From: Adiantum capillus-veneris
Lineage: Eukaryota; Streptophyta; Polypodiopsida; Polypodiales; Pteridaceae
Assembly (NCBI GenBank): GCA_014529385.2
Contig: CM043965.1
Location: forward strand, 18,826,412 to 18,890,411
Reading direction: 5' to 3'
Length of the DNA: 64,000 nt
Part shown: positions 44,659-56,643 of the stretch, piece after piece
Position numbering within the stretch: the first letter of the stretch is position 1
How the letters are laid out: every line of letters begins with the position of its first letter
Translations under genes and position numbers: made by a program
The notes under the pieces: model-generated
Database searches by the model: none
What the model was told of the DNA's origin: nothing
Seen by the model: only the letters and a program-made list of their open reading frames with translations

Positions 44659-47600
44659 TGTGAGATCCCCAACCCGCCAATACCAAGATCGGGATGGGAT
44701 CCTTGACAGATCTCTAGGTCTGATAAAAATCAGAGTCTCTAAACAAGAAAAATCCAAGGAATAGACCTTTACCATTGACAATGGCTTGGGTCTATAGACT
44801 TAGAGAAAGACCTAGTCCTGTCTCGCAGCGGAAACGAGACAACGTATTAAAAGTCCAAAAAACTATTTCGGCCCTATAACTGCCACAATTGGGCTAAGGT
44901 ATCCTCAACCAACGCTTTTTTCCCCCTAACAGATGTGAGGGCACAGCCGCTGATGGACTTCTCTTCCAAGTAAAGAAGTTTTCTAAACGTTTTAGTGCAC
45001 AGGGATGGATAGTTACTTGACTTATCAGGTCCACTCGTACATGATTGACAACCTTAGTCAATCCCCACTTACCACCCCGCACTCACACACGATTCTTTTG
45101 TTATTTAATTACTATCACGTTCTTATCACAATTAAAATAATGATTCTTCTTATCCTTCATAACAGAATTTTATTAAAACAACCCTTGAAAATAGTATTGA
45201 AAACATTATTTTAGCAAACAGCCATCTTTAAACTTAAGACAGGGTACTGTCAATCAAAACACTGTCCATAATAACCATGACCAGTACTCTTCTTGTCTCA
45301 AGACCACCTAAGGGTGAAAAAACGGCACCCATTCCTTATTCACAATCCGGAGTGGATAAACCCCCACCTAAGGTTCTGGGTACCCATACACCAAACCAGT
45401 TGCCCATACAACCGGGAGGCTCCCCTAGGATTAAAAAAACGGTATCCTAACTTATGTAGAAACATCAAGACATGACACGGAGTAGAAACTCAACGTTCAT
45501 GGGGGTAACCGACTTATCTGTGGCTGGAAAGCCATCATTATTCATCAAAATAAACCAAGGAGTTGGAGATGTCTTGAGACAAGCTGTCTTAAGGATGATC
45601 AATCATATCTTTCCTAATTCAGCCAGTTTTAATCCAAACAATTCTTTCCTACTTTATAAACAAATGCACGTTGGTTTCTTGGAAGTTACCTTTTGACCAA
45701 CTATTCCTTTTTTTATTCTTACTCACTCCTTACGTATGCAGTTAACTTATAAAAGAACTTAAACTATTTAAAGACTTAATTGAATAATGGAAAACCCACC
45801 TAGGATTGATCAGCCATCTGCTGCTGCGATGGTGCCTGAAGACTCTCCTCTGTAGGCCTACTACTAGGCCCGGCTTCGTCGTCGTGCGACGCTCTAGTTC
45901 GTTTTGGAGCTACGTCCTCATTATCAGATGTAGGATTTTCTCGGGTCCTTTTAGGTGCCATAACTTCTTATCCTTATAAAAAGGACATCTAATCATTAGG
46001 TAAATTATCCGAAAGCTAGACTTAACCTTTGTATCCAATTTTATCCAAATCTAGGTTAAATTTATAGTCTTGATTGGTAAATTCTTGACCTAGTAATTTG
46101 TTATTTTCCTATATAGGCATGATAACTTTTTCCACAGCTTCCCTAAGGGTTTTCTAAGCTATCCTAATTTTATTTTAATTTTGTATATCTTTTCCCTAAT
46201 TTTTCCATCGAATTTTAAGTTTGGAATCTGTTTATTTTGAGCTTAATATTTATTCTATTTATTTTCTCTCAAAGAGTTCGTTTCCTCCACTTTATATCAT
46301 AGGTTTACACTTACTATAATTTTCCTAAAAAATTTTGATGGCAAAGTCTATTTATTTTAATTAATCTTTTGCTAAAAACAGGACTTTTGGTCAATAATAA
46401 TTTTCTAACTCACTAATTAACTATGGTATAATTATCACAATGAGATAAGGATGTTTGTAACCTCTCGTCATTATCTTTTAATTTTCCAACTCAATTATCT
46501 AATTTCCATCTTTAATTTTCACCTAAAACTAGTATAATTTGACTTAGATAAATATCTACACTAGGTTTCTAACCTTCACATAATTATTACGGCCTCTTTA
46601 TCATGTAGTTTAGCTCTACTAAATAGTATGTAATCATATCACATGATTTACTAATTTCTCCCTTTACTTTATCCTCAAAAATAATGTTTTTCTAATTATC
46701 TGTGGTTAAGTCAATTATCACGGGTTTCTTAAGATGTGATTTATCTTTGACAATTATCTCAAAGGTTTTTAGTTTAATTTACTATTTTTTCCCATTCATT
46801 TTTTCTTAAAAATAGTGTTTTCCAACTAAAATAATTAGTTAAACTAATTATCTAAGATAAAGATAATTATCAAGGGTTCCCTAAGATGTGTTTTTCCTTT
46901 GATAATTATCTCAAAGTATTTTGGATCAGTTTGCTATTTTTTCTATTTATTTTCTACTAAAAATAGTGTAATTATGTTGAGATAATTAGTTAAACTAATT
47001 ATCTGAGGTTACGGTTTCATAGGATGTATTTTTTCTCTGATAATTATCTCATAGCATTTTGGATCAATTTGCTATTTTCTCCCTTTTAATTTCTCCTAAA
47101 AACAGTTTAATTATGCTGAGATAATTAGTTAAACTAATAATTTGAGCTTAAGATAATTATCATGGGTTTTATAAGATGTGATTTACCTCTGATAATTATC
47201 TCAAAGCATTTTGAATCAATTTGTTATTTTCTCCCTTTTAATATCCTAAAAATAGAATAATTATGTTAAGATAATTAGATAAAATAATTACCTAAGATTA
47301 AGATAATTATCATAAGTTCCATAAAATGTGATTTAGATCTAATAAATATATCAAAGCATTTTGGATCAATTTGCTATCTTTTCTTTTTTAAATTTTCCTA
47401 AAATTAGTGTAATTATATTGAGATAATTAGTTAAGCTAACTATCTGAGGTTAAAATATTTATCATTGGTTTCATAAGGTGTGAGTTACCTTTGATAATTA
47501 TCTCAAAGCTTTTTGGATCAATTTGCTATTTTCTCTCTTTTAATTTCCCTTTAAAAAAATTTAATTATGTTGAGATAATTCATTAAACTAATTATTTGAG

Positions 47601-48811
47601 GTTAAGATACTTATCATGGGTTTCATGAGATGTGAATCACCTCTAATAATTATCTCAAAGCATTTTGAATCAATTTACTATTTTTCCCCTTTTAATTTTT
47701 TCTAAAAATAGTGTAATTCTTCTAAGATAATTAGGTAAACTAATTATTTGAGGTTAAGATAATTATTATGGGTTCCTTAAGATATGATTTACTTGTGATA
47801 AATTTATTAAATAATTTTGGATTAGTTTGATCATTTTCTCCTTTACTTTTCTCTCAAAACCAGTGTAATTCTGCTTAATTAATTATAAAAATTACTCAAA
47901 AAATTACAAGGTAATTTCTCTAGCATAATGATAGTCTAACACAGCTCTGATAATTATCTCATCTTAATCTAAACTTAATTAGTATAATTATCATTAATTT
48001 ATGATTAAAATGAGTAATTTCAATCCTAATATGATATAATATTTAATTAGCTTAGTATCCCTAAGCTTAATCACAATAATCAGCAGGGAATTTTTCATTA
48101 AGAGAGGATTTTTTAGTATACATAGGTTTAATCTTCAATTAATTAAATAATTTGTAGATAGGTTAACTTAGCTTTGCTAATTTAAAAAAAGTTAGTGCTA
48201 ATTACCGTTGATTAACCAACTAGAGTTTTTCTCTCTAGTGATTTCTCCGTAGAGGTCTCTCTAGATGAGAGACAATGTACCAAGGCTCCTAGTCTGTCTG
48301 AAATTGTGAAGCAAGGGTCATATTTATAGGTTTCTGCACACTCATAGGCTGGAAAATGGCAGTAACTTGCATCCCAAGCAACCCTACAGCTCCAAAAACG
48401 CCCCCTACTGCTAAAAAAAGTCTGGGAAAGTTCATCATTACCCCACACAGTCCCCCAGATACACAGAATCAATTTTCTGCTAGATTGTTGACTTTTAATG
48501 ATTAATTTTGAAAATATATGCAATTTCTAGAACCTTAGGATAAAAATTCTTTAGCAGTAATAATTACTGAAACCATTCAATTTTACTTAACTAATTAAAT
48601 TCATAGTGTAACCTTTTAGAGCCCGTAACTTTTTCAGATTTTATCGGAATTCGGTTCTGAAAAATTCTAACCCTAGTAAAGCTCTGGTTACGTTTCCAAA
48701 AATACCAATATTTACCATAGTTGGATCATTCTACAGTGTTTTCTTAACAACCAAGTTAATTTGATAAGGCTTTGTACAATTTCTAAGGTTTCAGAAACTA
48801 GAAACCTTACA
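44659..48811 (-). mobile_element. 4.15-kb solo-LTR-like element, copy A
   Basis: Ends TGTGAGATCCCC and CTTACA (TG...CA, inverted termini), with perfect 5-bp GTACA duplications. It contains no protein-coding sequence: a 1-kb conserved block (44820-45720), an AT-rich middle and a ~151-bp tandem array (46430-47880). Orientation is set opposite to copy B at 60763. Two copies with identical ends and no internal domain best fit a solo LTR of a large (LARD- or Ogre-like) element. A long non-autonomous element is the alternative. Confidence 0.8.
46430..47880. repeat. ~151-bp AT-rich tandem repeat in copy A
   Basis: Repeat phrases TATCTCAAAGCATTTTGGAT, AATTTGCTATTTT and AGTTAAACTAATTATCT recur with starts near 46757, 46908, 47048, 47199, 47349, 47501, 47652 and 47806, a period of 140-154 bp. 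Roughly nine to ten diverged copies, non-coding. Confidence 0.9.
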
Positions 48812-48816
48812 GTACA

Positions 48817-49690
48817 CATCCATAGAGTTGCTCGGTCATGAGTGAGCCAGTTTGGCAGTCTTTTGGCATTACATGTAGACCATTTGTGGATTTTACAGAG
48901 ACAGTGTCTATTGTCATGCGTATTTGGTGATATTTTTTGAGTTTTTGCTCGGTTTCCAATGGAAACTCTGTTGGATTTTTTCCAAGATTTCTCGCCATGG
49001 TTTATACGTATTCACAGTTTGCTCTCTAATGGTTTAGTGGTCAAGTTGACTCCCACTCTGACAGTTATCTACAGTTTTTTTGACTTTCAATTTGCGTTGT
49101 GTTTTGACTCATTTTGAAAACAAAATTTGCTCATTTTTCCCTATCTTCTCGCCATAAAAGTTTGCAGTGTTATGTCATCTTGTGGTCTATATATTCCCAC
49201 TTTGATAGTGATCAAGTGTTTACTCTCACTTCTGACAGGTTTTGTCAATTTGGACACGGTTTGGTGTTCTTGTACCCACCCTCGCAGGAGTGAGGATTTG
49301 CATATGCTTGTGTGGCTATAATACAAACTAGTCACAGGTTTCATAGGTTTTTGCAAATTTTTGTAGGTAGTTTCTCTTGTGGGACACATTTTGAGCTAGT
49401 TTGCTCTCTACTTGCGTATATAACTATGCAATTTATGCTCGATTGAGAAGTTTGTCCCACTTTATGCTTGAATAGTTTGAAGATTGTGGAGTTGTTCTAT
49501 GCATATGTGAGCATCGATTTTGATGCAATTGATCATGCTTTTGAGCATTGTGTAGTGGCCGAGTTACCTCTCACTTTGTTTGCCATAGTTTTGGTATAGA
49601 TATGGAGATACTTTCGGTTAGAGGTGATTCTCACTAACGATTGTGACTGAAGTGTTGGCACTACGGCTATGATGGGCATATTAGGCGTCA
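48817..49690 (+). other. Copia C3 internal, non-coding
   Basis: Continuation of the copia C3 interior after the solo LTR. No gag or other domain can be read. Confidence 0.5.
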
Positions 49691-50545
49691 TTGCTTCATG
49701 CGTATGAGGCAATGGAAGAGGCAGATGCATGGTGCTACTATGAGGACAGATGCTAAGAGTATGCATGTGACGGACATTTCACTTTTGAGTATAGCTTGCC
49801 TTCAGATTACTTTGTGTCTTGGGATACCACATTGTTTATGCAAGCATGCAGTTTTTCACGTGATACCACGTCGTGATTTGTTTAGCTCTTTCTCTAGTGG
49901 GAGACTTTGTTGCATGCAATTTGCTGATGGTTCAGCATATGGCATATAGGGCGCTGGAAATGTATGCATGTCTTTACCTAGTGGTGTATTGGTTACGCTA
50001 CGAGATGTATGTTATGTACCAGGACTCAGCTAGAGTCTCATTTTAGGGCGTGAGTTGTTACAGACTAGTGGACATTGTGTACTTCTTGGAGAGCGTTCAT
50101 TTCAAATTCATGGTGATAGCGAGAGGTGCTAGGAGTGGTTTGATATACCCTTTGCATATTTTTGACACATGAGGCGATGTAGTCTGTGTATTTGCAACCA
50201 TGTTTGGAGCGAGAGACAAGGCATGTCTCTTTTGCGGATGTGCTGCATGGAGAGAAGGTAGTGCATTTGTCTTGTGGTGACGTTCACGCAGATAGTGGTA
50301 TCTCTGGGGATGCACAACTTTTTCAGTCATCAGTTGAGCCAGAGACTGATGCATTGTTCTATGATGCTTCTGATACATTTTAGGGATACAGTGTCCTTCA
50401 AACAGCTATGTGTGATTGCAGTGGTGCTGATTTTTTGATTTTGCAGTTGTTCTCAGCAGATATACCTTTGCCAGATGATGTTCACATGGTGATGGATAGT
50501 TTGGTGGTTCTTGATGAGATACATATGGAACTAAGGTTGCTGACA
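49691..50545 (+). pseudogene. Copia C3 protease and pre-integrase remnant
   Basis: HAVFHVIPRRDLFSSF (about 49847-49894) corresponds to the SGASKHVIPRRDLF region of copia protease. FADGSAYGI, TAG, GAGNVCMSLPSGVLVTLRDV and CYVPGLS, TAG, SLILGREL (to about 50055) are the protease C-terminal and pre-integrase link. The catalytic DSG cannot be found. 50191-50380 keeps a short open frame. RT is missing, so the element is non-autonomous. Confidence 0.65.
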
Positions 50546-50907
50546 GGGATAGGTTGGCACACATAGTGCATGTTTTGTCTGCTTTTGGGTCTCTTGTGTC
50601 TCACCTTTTGGTCTCGGGACTGGATCTTGCTTATGCGGTTGGTGCATTTGTAGTGAGAGTTGTCAGTCATGCGATGATTGACGTTGGCATTGTGCATTAT
50701 GATCCATGCATGTCGTCACTTGATACGTGCATCAGGAGTCTCATTGTAGCTCTAGTCCTAGTGATATGCATGTTGCATCTACACTAGAGCAGCTACAGAG
50801 TGAGATAGTGGGCATAGGTTGAGAGTCGTCTTCTCTCACCTCTTGTCTATACTAGTTGTAGGCTAGTCTTCTTGTCAGTTATCAGCACACAGCCTTTAGT
50901 GGGAGAA
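50546..50907 (+). other. Copia C3 3' interior and polypurine tract
   Basis: Decayed sequence with no RT or RNase H motifs, ending in AGTGGGAGAA (50898-50907), a polypurine tract directly before the LTR. Confidence 0.6.
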
Positions 50908-51069
50908 TGTTAGGTAAAGGCGGTGTGCCTCATTATGCTTTGCCTGTGATTGTCGTCCAGTGTCCGAGCGCCCACATTCATCTCCTTATTTTTTATACAT
51001 ACAAAGAATAGGGAGCTCTCACTCATTCTCACACTTTGCCAATACAGTGAGATTTGGGAGCTCAACCCC

Positions 51070-51129
<60 letters not shown>

Positions 51130-51157
51130 CCCTTCTTGCTCTCCGCACACACACTCA
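50908..51157 (+). mobile_element. 3' LTR of nested copia element C3
   Basis: TGTTAGGTAAAGG start as in the 5' LTR and an end near ACACTCA. It contains (CT)n at 51074-51127 and lacks most of the TG tract of the 5' LTR. Right after it the minus-strand integrase of G1 resumes. A clean 5-bp target duplication is not seen: about 60 bp of the host integrase seem to be missing at the insertion point compared with G2. Confidence 0.85.
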
Positions 51158-51545
51158 TTGTTTACTAAACACGTCTACTATTGTCCATATTCCCATATTC
51201 CCATGGATGGACTTGGGCAATCCAAAGATAAACTCCATGGATATGCTCTCCCATGGTGGATTACAAATTGGCAAAGGCTGGGGCAATCTAGGTTGCTTCC
51301 CCGTATCATACTTTGTCTTTTGGTATACCACACATTTTGACACATAGTCTTGTATGTCTGTCTTCATGGTAGGCCAATAGAAATACGTCTCTACTCCGTG
51401 AAGGGTAGGCTGAATACCTCGAAACCCCACATAGGAAGGAGCATGGGATTCATACATCACTTTTTTACGAAGAGAGCGAGTAACACAAAGCCTATTTCCA
51501 TAGAGGAGATAACCATCTTGCAAGGTGAATGGTTCTTCTTTCTTC
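51158..51545 (-). pseudogene. Family C G1 integrase, N-terminal half
   Basis: H2C2 domain: YESHAPSYVGFRGIQPTLHG, YFYWPTMKTDIQDYVSKCVV (CxxC second Cys lost, CVVYQ). The core starts PPWESISMEFIFGLPKSIHG (first Asp replaced by Glu, expected WESISMDFI). It ends at TIVDVFSKQ, where the copia element begins; the rest is at 42641-43424. Confidence 0.85.
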
Positions 51546-52050
51546 CCTAAGGCAAGGTCTGAAATTACATCTTTAAAATCGGGGTCAGTATCCTACTCAT
51601 CTATCATAGAAGATAGATCATTGTGAGTTGCTATAGACACCACATTTGGCCTCGGTCATCGTGATAGTGCATCAGCCACTTGATTATGCTTACTAGCAAT
51701 ATAAGCAATATAAGAATGAATTGCAAAATAAAAATTTCCCACCTCATTTGTTTGTCAGAGAGCTTGGTTTGCATCATCAAGTACTTGAGACTTTGGTGGT
51801 CTGTTTGTAAGATGAATGGAGTCCCCAATAGATAGTGCTTCCAAGAGTCGAGGGCATGTAGAATAGCTAGTAGCTCTTCTTATATATTTTGAATACTCAC
51901 TCGTCGGAATTGAGTCTTCGAATCTCATATGCTATGGCATGCCCTTGTTGAAGAAAAACTGCTCCCAAGGAAATCTCCACAAGAATCACATTTGACCGTC
52001 AATGGTTTTGAGAGATCCGATAGTGTAAGCACGGGTTGAGAGGTAAGCTT
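51546..52050 (-). pseudogene. Family C G1 RNase H
   Basis: Motif FILQTDHQSLKYLMMQ (third Asp) near 51818-51770, with the preceding HYLLGTPF. The first two catalytic positions lie in frameshifted sequence near 51900-52010, where CDSCGDFLGS and FEELLAILHALDSWKHY-like text can be traced. Non-functional. Confidence 0.75.
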
Positions 52051-52650
52051 TTATTTAAGCTTGTCAAAAGAACTTTGATCTTTAGCACTCCATATGTACT
52101 TAACATTTTTGTTTGTCAAGTCATGTAGTGGTCCTGCTATTTGGAAGAATTTAGCTATGAAGCATCTATAGTATGTACACATACCAATAAAGCTTTGTAG
52201 ATCATGTAGATTCCTTGGGTTAGGCCATCCTTTTATTACCTCAAGCTTGGCTGGATCCATACGGATACCATCTTGAGATGTAATATGACCTACATATTGA
52301 ATCTCTTGGAGGAAAAATTCACTCTTCGTTTGGTTAACGAAAAGTTTATTCTTCCTCATAGCTTGAAAAACAACTTGGAGGTGTTGCTTATGCTCCTCCA
52401 AAGATTTGGAGTAGATGATAATGTCGTTTAAGAACACTCCAGTGAACTTGCGATAGGGTCTGAATATTTTCTCCAATAGGCGATTAACGTGACTGGAGCA
52501 TTTGTCAATTAACCAAAAGGCATGACAAGATATTCATAAAAACCAAACGTTGTACAGAACGTGGTCTTTATGATATCTTCATTTACTATCCTTATTTGAT
52601 GATATTCACTTTTAAGGTCAATCCTATTGGAGTAGGGTGAACCTTGTAGC
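52051..52650 (-). pseudogene. Family C G1 reverse transcriptase, C-terminal part
   Basis: RIDLKSEYHQIRIVNEDIIK (about 52629-52570), FGFYEYLVMPFG, then FTGVFLNDIIIYSKSLEEHK with the catalytic box FLND (one Asp replaced by Asn). SQDGIRMDPAKLEVIKGWPN, IGMCTYYRCFIAKF and GPLHDLT follow. The N-terminal third of RT is missing: directly upstream sits the end of another element's integrase. Confidence 0.88.
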
Positions 52651-52938
52651 TTCGGTTTGTAGCACCTCTTCTTGATCTTCGATCTCTGGGGGGTCTTCAA
52701 TAATTGGGTTTGTTGGTGGCTCTCCCTCGCATGAAAAGCATTGTGTATGAGCCAATAATTGGACAACTTGAGTTGATAGGCCATCTCATTGATTGGCCTT
52801 AAAATTTGAAAAGGACCTAAGTATCTTTTTGCTAATTTAGCATAATACTTTTGGTGGCCCGTAGGATTTCTGCCCGTGTAAGACCCAATCATTTTCTTTG
52901 AATGTTAAGGCCCTTTTGTGCTTGTTAGTAGCAGATTT
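52651..52938 (-). pseudogene. Family C G2 integrase C-terminus and chromodomain remnant
   Basis: GHQKYYAKLAKRYLGPFQIL (about 52854-52795) and RPINEMAYQLKLSNYWLIHN AFHA match the GPFQIL...AY.L.LP...IHPVFH motif of chromovirus integrases. TPQRSKIKKRCYKPKLQG is the shortened chromodomain. It is fused in frame to the RT palm of G1 (RIDLKSEYHQ) at about 52640. Confidence 0.8.
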
Positions 52939-53598
52939 TTACCTTTGTTGGGAGATGGATATAGCCTCCTTAATCTTTTGAAAATATTCTTCTAGGTCTC
53001 GGCTATACTCATCGGGAGTGAAGATCTTCCCATATACCTTAAGTAGCAAGGGACTTTTAGGTCTTCCCTCTATGATTTCCAAAGGTGCGTTTCCTATGGT
53101 AGTATGGATAGTGTTATTGTATGCATACTCTACAATTGGTAGATAATTCTCCCATTGTGAGCGTTGATCTACTTCTGTAACATAAGTCTTTAGTAGATTG
53201 AGAATCGTAAGGTTAGCTATCTCACTTTGGCTATTCGCTTGTGGGTGATAGGCCAAAGAGAAATTCAACCTTGTACCTAGATTTTCAAAGAGGCCTTTCC
53301 AAAAATTACTATTAATTCTGGTATCTCTATCTGACACGATGGATGTTGGCAATCCATGGTGTTTGAAAATTTAAGATATGAAGAGCGTTGCCATTTGGTG
53401 TGCCTTAATAGTCTTTTTGACAGGAATAAAGTGTGCTTGCTTGCTAAACCTGTTGACTACTGTCCATATTCCCGTATTCGCATGGATAGATTTGGGTAAC
53501 CCAAAGATAACATCCATGGATATACTCTCCCATGGCGAATTAGGGATTGGTAATGGCTGGAATAATCAAGGTTGCTTCCCTCTATCATACTTGGTCTT
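52939..53598 (-). pseudogene. Family C G2 integrase core
   Basis: MPTSIVSDRDTRINSNFWKG (second Asp), LGTRLNFSLAYHPQANSQSE (catalytic Glu; HPQANG has Ser for Gly) and VEYAYNNTIHTTIGNAPLEI. Upstream to 53598 the first-Asp region is frameshifted (WESISMDVI...LPKSIHANTGIWTVVN can be followed near 53560-53450). Confidence 0.85.
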
Positions 53599-54386
53599 TT
53601 AAAATACCACACATTTTGAAACATACTCTTGTATTTTCACTTTCATGGTGGGCCAATAAAAATACGTCTCTACTCCTCGAGGAGTAGGTTGAATCCCTCT
53701 ATGCCCCTCATAGGGAGGAGCATGGGATTCATATATCACTATCTCATGAAGGGAGTGAGTAACACATAGCCGGTTGCCATGGAGAAGATAACCATCCTCC
53801 AAGGTGAATGGCTTCTCTTTATTCCCTAAGGTAAGATCTAACATTATGTCTTTAAAATCAGGGTCAATAGCGTACTCATCTATCAAGGAAAATAGATCAA
53901 GTGAGTTTCTATAGACACCGCATTTTCCCTCGATCGTCATGATAGTGCATCGGCCACTTGATTATACTTACTAGCAATATGAGCAATATAATAATTTTAT
54001 TATGAAAGAAAATTTCCCACCTCATTTGTATATCAAAGTGCTTGGTTTTCATCATGAAGTACTTGAGACTTTGGTGATCCATTTGTAAGATGAATGGAGT
54101 CCCCAATAGATAGTGCCTCCAAGTGTCGAGGGCATGTAGGACAGCTAGTAGCTTCTTCTCATAGATTCCAAATAACTCATAGATTCTGAATACTCGCTCG
54201 TCGGAATTGAGTCTTCACCTCTCATATGATATGTCATGACCTTCTTGAAGCAAAACTGCTACAAGGCAATCTCCACAAGCATCATTGAACCTCAAATGGT
54301 TTTGAGAGATTTGGTGTAAGCGCGGGTTGAGAGGTAAGATTTTCTTTAAGCTTTTCAAAAGAACTTTTCTCTTTAGCAGTCCATAT
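53599..54386 (-). pseudogene. Family C G2 RNase H and integrase zinc domain
   Basis: 53599-53940 reads LEDGYLLHGNRLCVTHSLHE, HAPPYEGHRGIQPTPRGVET and YFYWPTMKVKIQEYVSKCVV, the H2C2 domain with both His and the first Cys. 53909-54106 is RNase H with FILQMDHQSLKYFMMK (Thr to Met before the Asp). The N-terminal RNase H part to 54386 is frameshifted. Confidence 0.85.
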
Positions 54387-54905
54387 TTAAACATTTTTCT
54401 TTGTCAAGTCATGTAGTGGTACTGCTATTTGGGAGAATCTAGCTATGAAGCATCTATAGTATGCACACATACCAATAAACCTTCGTAGCTCATGTAGATT
54501 CTTTGGGTTAGTCCATCCTTTTATTACCTCAAGCTTGGTTGGATCCATACGGATACCATCTTGAGGACTGGAGAACAAAAGGGAGAGGAACTAGACCTCA
54601 CCATCCCCTTGTCTCCCAACTCATGCACTTAACCATAATCTCCTCTTGTTGATCTTGAGAAACTCTATAAGGAGGTTTACTAGTAAGCAGCGAGATCTTG
54701 GGTAGAATCTCTATCATATGGTCATCATCCCCTTGTTTTGGAGGTAATTTCATAGGGATGTCATCAATAAATACGTCTTGGAATCTATTTAGAAAACTAG
54801 AAAAGTCTAGTTGATTCCTAGCACTTTGTTTTGTTAAAACATTAGCATCATTTAGAGACTCTTTGACAAAAATCATGTACGAGGAAATTGAGCTTTTCAT
54901 TGACT
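54387..54905 (-). pseudogene. Family C G2 pre-RT and internally deleted RT
   Basis: 54598-54900 is the pre-RT linker (SSFLNRFQDVFIDDIPMKLP, HMIEILPKISLLTSKPPYRV). It continues through ELGDKGMVRSSSSPFCSPVL and then jumps at about 54565 to QDGIRMDPTKLEVIKGWTNP. All RT between the fingers and the connection region, including the catalytic box, is deleted. Confidence 0.85.
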
Positions 54906-55354
54906 TATCAAAAGCAAGTGAATTTACAAGTGGTGTAGTATGACAGGACTATATACATGGTCTTTTCCCTGTAGGTAAAGTAGATTCTCCTTTTAGAAAA
55001 CTTCATGTTGGCAGCCATGTGGTTGAACCATGGTGACCCTAGGATAACATCCTCATGTTGGAGAGGAGAGATGAAAAAGTTTTCTTTGTTGATGTAGATT
55101 TGGACATGAAGCCTCAACTTCCCAATCAATGGATTAATGAAGGCTTCTTGTCCCTTGAAATCCCCATCAACAATTATAGTATTTCCCATCTCAAAAGCTT
55201 GTATGCCCAGCTTTGTGTCCAACTCCGTCGATATGAAGTTGTGAGTATAGCCATGATTGGATAGGATGAAGGCATCATGCTCCCTTACCTTACCCCAAGC
55301 ATATGAAAGGGGTGATCCTTTGCAATGAGCATCCTCTTTTGGAGCTTCGATCAT
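54906..55354 (-). pseudogene. Family C G2 protease
   Basis: Aspartic protease: AYAWGKV-type lead (LSYAWGKVREHDAFILSNHG), YTHNFISTELDTKLGIQAFE, LQHEDVILGSPWFNHMAANM. The catalytic Asp of the DHGSTHNFIS motif is Asn here, so it is inactive. Ends near 54908. Confidence 0.85.
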
Positions 55355-56643
55355 GGAATCTCTAGGAGTCTCATTGGGGGCATTTCTTTTGGAGCAAGAA
55401 CGATAACCATGTCCTTGCTCCCCACACTTAAATCATTTGTGATCTTTACAAAAAGCCTCTAGATCTTCAAGAGAGAGTTTGTTTTTACCTTTGTAAACTC
55501 CTTTCTCCTTGGTCTTGTTGTTGTTGTTGGAATTGCGTTGGGAAGAACTTTGAGCATTGTTTTCCCCTTTGCATCATTTTAATCTTTGTTTTCCATGGGT
55601 CCTTTTAGTCCCTTCTTGGAAATTGATACGAGAGGCAAGCATAGTATGGTGGATGACTTTGGTGACAGAACCGAGACGTTGGGAGTTGACATACTCGAAC
55701 ATTTCTTTAGGTAATCACGTACAAAATTGTTGTTTTTTCTTGGTGAAGTCTATCTTTTGAAAGACTGTAGCTTTGCGATAAAAGTCCCAAAACTTATCTC
55801 CGTATTTGTGGATAAACTCGTTGGAAAGTAGCTTCAAACTCCGCCATTCAATGAACACTTTATCTTTGGCATCGCTTGCAATGGAAACTCATAGAGTTTT
55901 CCATGACTTTGGAGCTTCGTTGTTGCCATAAAGGCTAGGCTACCATTGACGAGGAGATTCTTGAAAGTGCATAGCTACATAAAGTAAGTTGGAAGATTCA
56001 ATGAAGCCCTTGTATCCAAAGGCCACATCAAATTCATGGATAAATGTGCCATCATAGGTGAGAAAAGAGATATTCTTTCCTCCTTCCTTGAAATTCTTAA
56101 GCTTGTGGGACCTTTTCCAATCAGGGTAGGATTTGCGATTTCCTCTTCTCTTGTATTCTCTTGCAGAATAACCGCTACTTTCATTGGAAGAGGAGGAAGG
56201 TGAAGAAGAAGGAGAAGAGGGTGACCTCTTTCTTGCCTTTTTCTTCCTTTATTTCCTCTCTTTCCTTTTGAAGTGACGAAGAGAAGAACTATAAGATGAT
56301 CTTTTCTTTTTGGGAGGAGTTGGGGATTGTCGAGACCACCATATTTGTGGAGCCACATCTTCAAAGGAATTCAGAGATTCACTTCTTTCTCGTTCATTGG
56401 ATTCCTTCTCTTCTCTTATCAGAGCCTGAGTCTTTTTTTGGAAGTCTCAACAAGAGGCTTCCTAAGCTCTCTCTCTTCTTGGAGAGGTAGGGAAATCCCA
56501 TAAGCATGAAGTTGTTGGCTAATTTTGGCTTGCAAGGTAGGGTTTCCCATAGCTTGTTGCAACCTAGTAACAAGATAATTCACAAACATTGGGGCATCAT
56601 CAGTAGCACATTCAAGTGAAATATCAAAGTTGTCAGTATTCAT
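55355..56643 (-). pseudogene. Family C G2 gag
   Basis: Starts MNTDNFDISLECATDDAPMF at 56643, then NYLVTRLQQAMGNPTLQAKI. A Retrotrans_gag core (FDVAFGYKGFIESS, YVAMHFQESPRQW) lies at about 56030-55880 across frame changes. A Lys/Asn/Gln-rich stretch follows. A zinc knuckle FKCGEQGHGYRSC lies near 55435-55397 with its first Cys codon now a stop. Confidence 0.8.
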
